From: Marinobacterium aestuarii
GTDB lineage: Bacteria > Pseudomonadota > Gammaproteobacteria > Pseudomonadales > Balneatricaceae
Direction: 5' to 3'
DNA: 64,000 nt
Assembly: GCF_001651805.1 (NCBI RefSeq)
Contig: NZ_CP015839.1
Coordinates: 1,984,001-2,048,000, forward strand
The notes beneath the pieces were generated by a model that made no database searches, had not been told where the DNA came from, and saw only the letters and a list, made by a program, of their open reading frames with translations. The position numbers were made by a program, and so were the translations under genes. This document shows positions 52,899-59,939 of this stretch, one piece after another (position 1 is the stretch's first letter; each line of letters begins with the position of its first letter).

Positions 52899-55800
52899 TG
52901 GCAGGAGTACGCAAAAAGGCCGGTGTAAAGAAGCGCAGCTTCCATCAGGAACTGGTTCTAAACCGCTGGATGGTGGGCTTTTTTAAGGGTGGCAGCCTGG
53001 GTGCCTTGAAGCTGCGCCTTGGTGATGACCGGCATGAAGGCCTCGACGAGGATGGGCAAACCAAGTTTTTCCATGAGCTGACACGTAATCTGTTTGAAGT
53101 GGATCGCGTGTCCGAGATCGACCTGCGCCGCTATGACCTGAATATCGTCCGCTATTGGCAAGAAATTACGGCTGAGCGCAACAAGCTGGAAGGTCACGAG
53201 CTACAGATGAAGTACTTCCAGTACCTGTCGCTACTGTTCACCGAGATCTACCTGGATTGGTACTTCAACAAGCGTCAGACATTGCTTGATGGCCTGAACG
53301 AGGAGATGGCGCGTTATCGTGATGAAAAAGGGGCAGAGTCTTTCCGCGACTTCGTGGCAGACGACCTGAACAAGGTAGCCTTCTGGAATGCAACAGGTAG
53401 CGGAAAAACACTGCTGCTGCACGTCAACATCAAGCAGTATATGCATTATTTCCAAGCAGGTATAAAAGATCATTTCCCCAGCAAGATAATCCTGTTGACG
53501 CCCAACGAAGGACTGTCGCGTCAACACTTGGAAGAATTGAAACTGTCTGGCTTTGCCGCGCAATACTTCAACAAGAGCCAAACGCTGCGTTACCCCGGCA
53601 TGGTCGAGATCATCGATATCAACAAGCTGGGCGATGAGATGGGCGACAAGACGGTCGCAGTGGAGGCCTTCGAGGGCAATAACCTGGTGCTGGTGGATGA
53701 AGGCCACCGGGGTACAGGTACGGCAGCCGGTGCGTGGATGAGTCGCCGCGAAGCCTTGGTGCGCGGTGGCTTTGCCTTCGAATACTCCGCCACCTTCGGA
53801 CAGGCCGTCGCCAAAGGCTTTACCGTAGAAACTGCTGAGTTAGAGCTTCAGAAAAAGCGCGCTAAAATGCTGTTTGGCACCGCCAGCCTAAGAAAACTGG
53901 AAGAAGACCAGATGGCGCAGTTGGTCTTGACTCATGAGGAAAAGCGCCTCGCACGCGTCACAGCCACCCGCGAAATCTATGCCAAATGTATTCTGTTTGA
54001 CTACTCTTACAAGTTCTTTTATGAGGATGGCTACGGCAAGGAGTCGCTGATCCTCAATATGAACGGCGAGGCCTACGAGCAGGCAGACAATGCCCGAAAA
54101 TATTTCACTGCTTGCCTGCTAGCCTTCTATCAGCAGCTGTGGCTATGGAGTACCCATCGTGAAACGCTAAGCGACTTCAATATCGAAAAGCCGTTATGGG
54201 TATTCGTAGGTAATACGGTATCTGGCGAAGAGTCGGATATTCTGGAAGTGGTGAATTTTCTGGCCGACTTCCTCAATAACGATGCTCAGATCAAGACCTG
54301 GCTGGCCGACATGATTGCCGACAGGGCCCAGATTCTGGACGCCAAGGGCAGCAACATTTTCAAAGGGCGGTTCACCCCCTTAATGGGTTTGACGGACAAG
54401 GTGGATGCGCTCTATGCTGACATTCTGCTGCGGGTATTCAACGCCCCTGCTCGGCAACGGCTGAAACTGGTCAATATCAAGAGCAGTAAAGGCGAGCTGG
54501 CACTGCGCATCGGGGATGCATCGCCTTTCGGTTTGATCAATATCGGGGAGGATAGCAAGTTTTTCAGCCAGGCCGAGGATGCGGAGGCCTTTGACAGCGA
54601 ACGTGACGACTTTGGTGGTGCAATGTTCGGCACCCTGAATAACAAGGACAGCCAGCTCAATGTCCTGATCGGCTCACGCAAATTCACCGAGGGCTGGAGT
54701 AGTTGGCGTGTCTCCACCATGGGTCTGTTGAACATGGGGCAGGGTGAAGGCTCGCAGATCATACAGTTGTTCGGTCGCGGCGTGCGTCTGAAAGGCAAGG
54801 GATTTTCGCTCAAACGTACCACCCCGCAGGAGCGACCCAAAGGCGTGCACTTGGACAAGCTGGAAGCACTCAACATCTTCGGTGTACGTGCTAGCTATAT
54901 GGCTGCGTTCAAGGACTATCTGCGTGAGGAAGGCATTACCCCCAGCGATGAGATTCTGGAGCTGGATTTCCCAACTCGGGCCAACCTGCCCGCTGGCAAG
55001 CTCAAAACCCTGACGCTGAAAGATGGCTATAAGGACAATCAGAAGCTGGGCTTCAAGCGTACTCATTTCCCATGGCTGTACGAAATTCCTGAGCAGTTTC
55101 AGGACAAGATCAAAGTGCCTCATGTGATGCTGGATCTGTATCCGCGTGTGGAAGCGCTTAGCACCCAGCGAAGTGCCCCGCAAGGCAAAGGCCCCCAGAT
55201 AGCCACTGAAGCCCGGTACAAAGGCAAACTGAATACCGATCTGTTTGCCCTGTTTGATTGGGATCGCATCTATTTGGCGTTGCATGAGTACAAAATCCAA
55301 CGCAGTTGGAGCAACCTGCGTTTGGATCGGCAAAAGCTGGTCGCTTTCTGCTCCGGCTCAGCGGACTGGTACACGCTGTTCATTCCTGTAGTCGAGTTGA
55401 CAGTTAGAAATTTCGGTGACATTCGCAAGCAGGAAGACATCCTGATTCGATTGCTGATCGACTACACCGACCGCTTCTACAATGCCTTGAAAAAAGGCTA
55501 TGAAGGTCAGTTTTACGATATTACTCGTATTGATGAAGACCACGGTTCGGTGCTCAAACTCTACCAGTTCGAAATCGAAAATAACGACGACGGTCTGGAA
55601 TATCAGAAAAAACTGGAAGTGCTGAAGCAGTTGGTGACTGATGGCAAAATTGGCGAGGCTAGCCAGTGGAGCGCACCGCACATGGTGGCCATTAGCTTCG
55701 ACCGACACCTTTACTACCCGCTTCTGGCACTGGAAGACAAGGACGCAGTGCCATTGAAGCTGCGACCGTTAGCCTTCGATGCACCGAGTGAATGGGAGTT

Positions 55801-56266
55801 TGTGCACGACCTTGAGGCCTTCTACAACTCGCCCGATGGCAAGGAAGCTATTGGTGCTCGCAGCCTTTACTTGTTGCGGAACGCCGATAGCGAGAAGAAA
55901 GGCCTGGGGTTTGCCCTGGCTGGCAATTTTTACCCTGATTTTTTGCTGTGGCTGGTTGATGATGCCACGGGCAAACAGTGGTTGACCTTGGTCGATCCCA
56001 AGGGTCTTCGCAACCTGGATCTCTCGCACCCTAAATTGGGGCTGTACAAAGAAGTGAAGACGCTGGAAAAAACGCTGGCAGATCAGGCGAAGCCTGGTGA
56101 GTCACCGCTTGTTTTGAATGCCTTTGTGCTTTCACCGACGAAGTTCTCGGATCTGCTCAATGTGGGTGACCCCACCAAAAAAGCAGAGCTTGAAGACCAT
56201 CATGTCCTGTTCATGGAAGAGGGCGGTGCTCGATACCTCACTAAAATGTTTGCGAAATTGGTTTAA
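52898..56266 (+). CDS. Type III restriction (Res)-like helicase-nuclease
   Basis: A 1122-residue superfamily 2 helicase: Walker A NATGSGKTLL (K170), DEGHRG (D267-E-G-H270) and FEYSATFGQ, then FTEGWSSWRVSTMGLLNMG and QLFGRGVRLKG. The C-terminal nuclease core is YPDFLLWLVDD (D1014) with VDPKGLR (D1033-P-K1035), as in type III Res subunits. It is considerably larger than an ordinary Res. It is read directly after Mod, overlapping by one base, so the pair should form a restriction-modification unit, with the SNF2 protein as third member. Confidence 0.92.
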   Translation: MAGVRKKAGVKKRSFHQELVLNRWMVGFFKGGSLGALKLRLGDDRHEGLDEDGQTKFFHELTRNLFEVDRVSEIDLRRYDLNIVRYWQEITAERNKLEGHELQMKYFQYLSLLFTEIYLDWYFNKRQTLLDGLNEEMARYRDEKGAESFRDFVADDLNKVAFWNATGSGKTLLLHVNIKQYMHYFQAGIKDHFPSKIILLTPNEGLSRQHLEELKLSGFAAQYFNKSQTLRYPGMVEIIDINKLGDEMGDKTVAVEAFEGNNLVLVDEGHRGTGTAAGAWMSRREALVRGGFAFEYSATFGQAVAKGFTVETAELELQKKRAKMLFGTASLRKLEEDQMAQLVLTHEEKRLARVTATREIYAKCILFDYSYKFFYEDGYGKESLILNMNGEAYEQADNARKYFTACLLAFYQQLWLWSTHRETLSDFNIEKPLWVFVGNTVSGEESDILEVVNFLADFLNNDAQIKTWLADMIADRAQILDAKGSNIFKGRFTPLMGLTDKVDALYADILLRVFNAPARQRLKLVNIKSSKGELALRIGDASPFGLINIGEDSKFFSQAEDAEAFDSERDDFGGAMFGTLNNKDSQLNVLIGSRKFTEGWSSWRVSTMGLLNMGQGEGSQIIQLFGRGVRLKGKGFSLKRTTPQERPKGVHLDKLEALNIFGVRASYMAAFKDYLREEGITPSDEILELDFPTRANLPAGKLKTLTLKDGYKDNQKLGFKRTHFPWLYEIPEQFQDKIKVPHVMLDLYPRVEALSTQRSAPQGKGPQIATEARYKGKLNTDLFALFDWDRIYLALHEYKIQRSWSNLRLDRQKLVAFCSGSADWYTLFIPVVELTVRNFGDIRKQEDILIRLLIDYTDRFYNALKKGYEGQFYDITRIDEDHGSVLKLYQFEIENNDDGLEYQKKLEVLKQLVTDGKIGEASQWSAPHMVAISFDRHLYYPLLALEDKDAVPLKLRPLAFDAPSEWEFVHDLEAFYNSPDGKEAIGARSLYLLRNADSEKKGLGFALAGNFYPDFLLWLVDDATGKQWLTLVDPKGLRNLDLSHPKLGLYKEVKTLEKTLADQAKPGESPLVLNAFVLSPTKFSDLLNVGDPTKKAELEDHHVLFMEEGGARYLTKMFAKLV

Positions 56267-56289
56267 AAAAATAAATAGATAATTAATCA

Positions 56290-56893
56290 GGGGTAAACCC
56301 CCGGCTATGCCGGGGTGACTCGCATAGGTTTGACCGAGGCTACGGTCAATGTACCTTCGTCTTTCGACCAAGAAAGCAGAAGGAAACCCTATGCGAGACT
56401 ATGAAAGTTTGGCGCATACGCGCTGGGATTGTAAGTACCACGTGGTGTTCATCCCGAAGAAGAGGCGAAAGGTGATCTATGGGAAGTTGCGCCGGTACAT
56501 GGGAGAAATTTTCCATGAGCTTGCAGGACGCAAGGGCGTGAAGATCGTTGAGGGACACCTGATGCCGGATCACATCCACATGTGTATCAGCATTCCGCCC
56601 AAGTACTCGGTATCCAACGTGGTTGGCTACCTCAAGGGCAAAAGTGCGATCGCTATCGCAAGACAATTCAGAGGTCGTCAGAGAAATTTCAATGGCGAAA
56701 ATTTTTGGGCAAGAGGCTACTTCGTCTCGACGGTGGCCTGGATGAAGAGATGGTTCGTGAGTACATCCGTAATCAGGAGAAAGCGGATGAACATCGGGAT
56801 CAACTGAGGTTGGGGATGATGTAGCGCCTTGGGCGCAACTGATAGCCCTTTGAGGGCGTCCCCTGATAAGCCTCCGGCTTTGCCGGAGGTCAT
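56290..56893 (+). mobile_element. IS200/IS605-type insertion sequence, inactive
   Basis: The element lies just after the Res gene. Its left end carries the hairpin CCCCGGC-TAT-GCCGGGG (56299-56315) and its right end CCTCCGGC-TTT-GCCGGAGG (56871-56889), the subterminal hairpins that Y1 transposases recognise. Between them is a single frameshifted tnpA and no tnpB. Exact ends are estimated from these hairpins. Confidence 0.8.
56391..56824 (+). pseudogene. tnpA: IS200-type transposase TnpA, frameshifted
   Basis: A Y1 transposase gene starting MRDYESLAHTRWDCKYHVVF, with the HUH motif D60-H-I-H63 intact. The reading breaks near 56735: frame one gives STVAWMKRW, whereas the other frame gives GLDEEMVREYIRNQEKADEH up to the stop at 56824. 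A single G is missing there. The lost part includes the tyrosine of REYIRNQ that should cut DNA, so the product cannot be active. The ATG has AGAAGGAAA upstream. Confidence 0.88.
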
Positions 56894-56954
56894 TTAACTA
56901 AGGGGGCTGGCGCAATAGTAATTTCTTAATCAATTCACCTTGATAAAAGCTAGA

Positions 56955-57007
56955 TGACCTCCGGCATTGCCGGAGGCTTATCAGAGAACACGCTCGAAGG
57001 GCTATCA
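56955..57007 (-). repeat. Inverted second copy of the IS right end
   Basis: These 53 bases are the reverse complement, with a small number of mismatches (mainly in the stretch between the hairpin and the outer end), of 56840-56892, the right end of the IS element. The hairpin CCTCCGGCA-AT-GCCGGAGG is retained. It is the isolated end of another, diverged element in opposite orientation, or a residue of an earlier insertion. Confidence 0.8.
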
Positions 57008-57082
57008 GATTAACTCTGCTAGAAAAAAACGGGGGCGTCAGCAGTGGCTATCGCCGATTGGGGCTGATGAGTCGTTGGGCCT

Positions 57083-57385
57083 TTACAGCCAGTGACTCGG
57101 CACCTCGATGCTATAGTTCTTCGCTACAATCTGGAGGGTAGATAGGATCTCTGCATGCCGGGCCAGATCGGCTGGTTGCCAGCTTGTGCGGCGGCCCAGC
57201 AGGTCTTTCAATTCGCCCAGGTTGTACATGCCCAGCCGATGGAAGTTACCCCAACTGGGGATGCCGAACAGGTTGTAAATAACAACAGTTGCGTCACGCT
57301 CACTGGCGAGGCGCTTTTCACCGACCAACTTGCTGGTGGCCGCTTCGGCTTCGTCTTCGTCGTCGTATGTGTTGAGCAATTTCAT
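57083..57385 (-). CDS. Small protein of unknown function, autoregulated?
   Basis: A 100-residue mixed protein (MKLLNTYDDEDEAEAATSKL, then NLFGIPSWGNFHRLGMYNLG and SIEVPSHWL at the end). I do not recognise the family. There is no membrane segment. A long dyad lies just upstream of its ATG (57400-57431), the usual place for an operator of a self-regulated gene such as an antitoxin. It is the only leftward gene in this part of the island. Confidence 0.6.
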   Translation of the reverse strand: MKLLNTYDDEDEAEAATSKLVGEKRLASERDATVVIYNLFGIPSWGNFHRLGMYNLGELKDLLGRRTSWQPADLARHAEILSTLQIVAKNYSIEVPSHWL

Positions 57386-57399
57386 GGATTAAGTATAAA

Positions 57400-57431
57400 T
57401 TTGGCTATAAATTCAAGTAATTATAGCTAAA
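57400..57431. promoter_or_regulatory. Operator-like inverted repeat
   Basis: TTTGGCTATAA (57400-57410) and TTATAGCTAAA (57421-57431) are inverted arms with ten of eleven matching positions and a 10-base spacer. The AT-rich arms overlap the region where a -10 element for the leftward gene should lie. The rest of the interval 57432-57701 holds no further clear signal. Confidence 0.6.
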
Positions 57432-57701
57432 CTTACGTCTTATAGTAACCTCAACGAGTTGTTGTCGCACAAGGACAGTATGAATAATATCGACGTATGG
57501 AGACGTTGCAAGGCCCTCTCAATCTCAGTTTTCAATATACCGCTGCACAGCGATAATCGTGCCGTTTCGGTTGTGTTTGGTTAGATGGTCGATCCCTGAA
57601 TTTATACGGCGTTCAGCAACATTGTAATTCATAAAAACTGTGCTACCGCTTGGTGCCTCGTGCAGAAGTTTTTGTGCACAGAGCCCAGTCTTTAAAAAAT
57701 A

Positions 57702-57917
57702 ATGACATTAAAAAGAAAGCTGCTCAGGCTGACTTGGTTAAGGAACCGGAATATCGATCTTGTCGAGTTCCTGGTGCGCCCAGATGGTTTCCTCGTAGGA
57801 AGAGCGTGCCATCCTGCAGCCAGTATGGGCTTTGATGAGTTTCGATTTGCAGCCTATGTCTTGGCCGCCGAAGCAGATAGGTTAGAGTACATGATTAAAG
57901 AACCGGATGAGTACTGA
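57702..57917 (+). CDS. Small protein preceding the Jet/Mks operon
   Basis: A 71-residue protein (TLKRKLLRLTWLRNRNIDLV, then EFLVRPDGFLVGRACHPAAS and LAAEADRLEYMIKEPDEY). The regular composition suggests a real gene, but I know no family for it, and its ribosome site is weak. It lies 107 bases before jetA on the same strand; a link to that operon is only positional. Confidence 0.45.
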   Translation: MTLKRKLLRLTWLRNRNIDLVEFLVRPDGFLVGRACHPAASMGFDEFRFAAYVLAAEADRLEYMIKEPDEY

Positions 57918-58024
57918 ATAAGATTTGTGCTTGTATGGGGAGGTAGGGCCACACAGCCAGTCACCGACCTGTGGCAGACTATAGCTCTCTGTGGATCTCA
58001 CTGTTCTAAACGGAATTTGCCACT

Positions 58025-59302
58025 ATGGCTGTACCCAAAAATCTGGTTCTTCATCTCTATCGACACTGGGAGGTGATCGAGTACCTGTGTCGGCTGTCGC
58101 GTGAGCTACCGGCCTTCGAGCAGTTTCGGGTGCTTGCAGCCATTGAGCGCTTTTCCTCTCAAGCAAATCAGCAGGCCCCCGCGGAGGTGCTGCGATCACT
58201 CTGTTCAGCCGACCTGCTCCAACCCTTGAGTCGCTCGGAAGATCTTCAGATCAATCCGCTGGTGCTGGACTTTGTACGTGGTTTGACTCGGGAACACGAG
58301 CTGGGCCTATCGGCCGTACTCAAGGCTCGTGTCGAAGCTGTCCGTGACGCGACTCGCCAACTGGCCGATGGCATTGAGCAACAGGGTACGGACAGCATGC
58401 GCACGGGCGCTGCGCGTTTGTCGGAGTTGTTCCGCCAGATCGCTCAACAGCTGGACCAAGACCGCCACGCAATCCTGGAACTGGCCGAGAAGGCCAAGTC
58501 CAGTGATGCTTCCATGCCGATTGCACGACGTTATCGGTCGGTGCTGGACGCCTACGACCAGTACGTCGAACCCATGAACGAGATGATGGATAGCGGGCTG
58601 GGCGGTACATTTTATCCGCATCTTGAACTGGCGGTGCAGACCCTGGACCGGGCTGAAGAATATCTCTCGATTCGCGGTGCTCTGTACACTCAGCGTTTGC
58701 AGCTTCGCCAGGTGGCCCAGCAGGCCAAGGAACTACGTAGGCTGGGACGCGTGGTAGCTCAGCAGTGTGCCGATACTCTGCTGCCCTTGCGGGAGGAGGC
58801 TCGTCAGCACAATGCGTTGTCCACAGCTATTAGTGAACTTCTGGGGCTTGTCCGCAAACGTGGTCTGAAAACGGTGTTGCGCAACAAGTCCAGAGTGGGT
58901 GCTCTGCCGGGGTGGCAACGTGAACGCCGTACCCGCATACATCTTGGTGATGAGACCCGCACGCTAATGGCCGAGGCGCAATATTTCGAGCCGCAGATGC
59001 AGGCCTTCCCCGAAGCAGTACTGGGTGATCCTGCTGATCTGAATGTCTGGGTCGATGAGCGGGGCTTGCGGCAGATTTTAGCGCAGGCCTTGCCAGTGGA
59101 GAATCTGCTGCTTTGGCTGCAACAACACAACCCGAAATTGCCTGATGCCGTGCTCTTACGCCTGTATCATGATTTGGTCCGCGAGCCGGACTGGCAGGCA
59201 CAACTGCTGTTGCAGGAAACGCGTACTGACCTTCAAATTGTTAGGGTGAGTTACCATCCGCACCGGTTGTTGCCCCTGTCTGCAACGAAAGGAGGAGCTT
59301 AG
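58025..59302 (+). CDS. jetA: JetA/MksF kleisin-like subunit
   Basis: A 425-residue largely helical protein of the MukF/MksF/JetA type, the kleisin that bridges the two heads of an SMC dimer. Supporting features are the N-terminal winged-helix region (LVLHLYRHWEVIEYLCRLSR), long central helices (DATRQLADGIEQQGTDSMRT), the C-terminal domain (DLNVWVDERGLRQILAQALP) and its place in a four-gene operon F-E-B-G. It starts a defence-type condensin that acts on plasmid DNA in Wadjet, or on the chromosome in MksBEF. Confidence 0.87.
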   Translation: MAVPKNLVLHLYRHWEVIEYLCRLSRELPAFEQFRVLAAIERFSSQANQQAPAEVLRSLCSADLLQPLSRSEDLQINPLVLDFVRGLTREHELGLSAVLKARVEAVRDATRQLADGIEQQGTDSMRTGAARLSELFRQIAQQLDQDRHAILELAEKAKSSDASMPIARRYRSVLDAYDQYVEPMNEMMDSGLGGTFYPHLELAVQTLDRAEEYLSIRGALYTQRLQLRQVAQQAKELRRLGRVVAQQCADTLLPLREEARQHNALSTAISELLGLVRKRGLKTVLRNKSRVGALPGWQRERRTRIHLGDETRTLMAEAQYFEPQMQAFPEAVLGDPADLNVWVDERGLRQILAQALPVENLLLWLQQHNPKLPDAVLLRLYHDLVREPDWQAQLLLQETRTDLQIVRVSYHPHRLLPLSATKGGA

Positions 59303-59303
59303 G

Positions 59304-59939
59304 ATGAGCGGTAATATCGAACTGCAGCGGCTGCGACATTTGGCTGAGCTGTTCAAGCTATTCAACGGTGGCAAGCATCTGAACCGTCTGTCCGATGCGG
59401 CTCTCTGGGCCGAGCTGGAACAGGAACAAGAAGTTTACACGGCGTTGTTCCAGGCATTGGGGTACGAACTTTGTGTCGATGGCCGCGGTTTTGCCTGGTT
59501 CCACAGCGATGACTTGAGCCCAACGGTGAGTAATCAGTCACGCCAACTGGCGCTGCTGTTCATGGTGATTTTTGACACCCAGGCCGATGCGGGCAAGGCA
59601 CTGAACCGATGCAGCGAGTGGCGGGTCGAGCGCTCGCTGATGGAGGTTGTCTTCGACCAGCATCAGGACCTGCTGGTCGCCGAGGGGCTGGATGCGGACA
59701 CCTTGCTGGGCTTGTTGGACAAGGCAGAAACCTTCGGCTTTGCAAGACGGATGTCCGGTCACTGGGAACTGCTGCCGGCAGTTTGCCGTTATCTAGACCA
59801 TTTCGAGGCACTGGCCGAACAGGCGCGTGAACAAGCAACTGCGCTTGATACTGACCTTGATGAATCCGATAGCCATAATACAGAAATTCACGACTCCGCC
59901 AGGACAGTGGATAACGATGAAAATAAGGTATTGGTATGA
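59304..59939 (+). CDS. jetB: JetB/MksE-like subunit
   Basis: A 211-residue protein with tandem winged-helix character, the MukE/MksE/JetB type, which binds the kleisin and DNA (HLAELFKLFNGGKHLNRLSD, then ALFQALGYELCVDGRGFAWF). Acidic tail at the C-terminus (DLDESDSHNTEIHDS). It starts one base after the jetA stop and overlaps jetC by four bases (ATGA), as expected for subunits made in fixed ratio. Confidence 0.86.
   Translation: MSGNIELQRLRHLAELFKLFNGGKHLNRLSDAALWAELEQEQEVYTALFQALGYELCVDGRGFAWFHSDDLSPTVSNQSRQLALLFMVIFDTQADAGKALNRCSEWRVERSLMEVVFDQHQDLLVAEGLDADTLLGLLDKAETFGFARRMSGHWELLPAVCRYLDHFEALAEQAREQATALDTDLDESDSHNTEIHDSARTVDNDENKVLV

Noticed and set aside
46782-56266. A complete DISARM system
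   Set aside because: The SNF2 and methyltransferase genes fit, but no DUF1998 (DrmB) or DrmA-type gene is present; the PLD-like gene is far away and tied to another gene.
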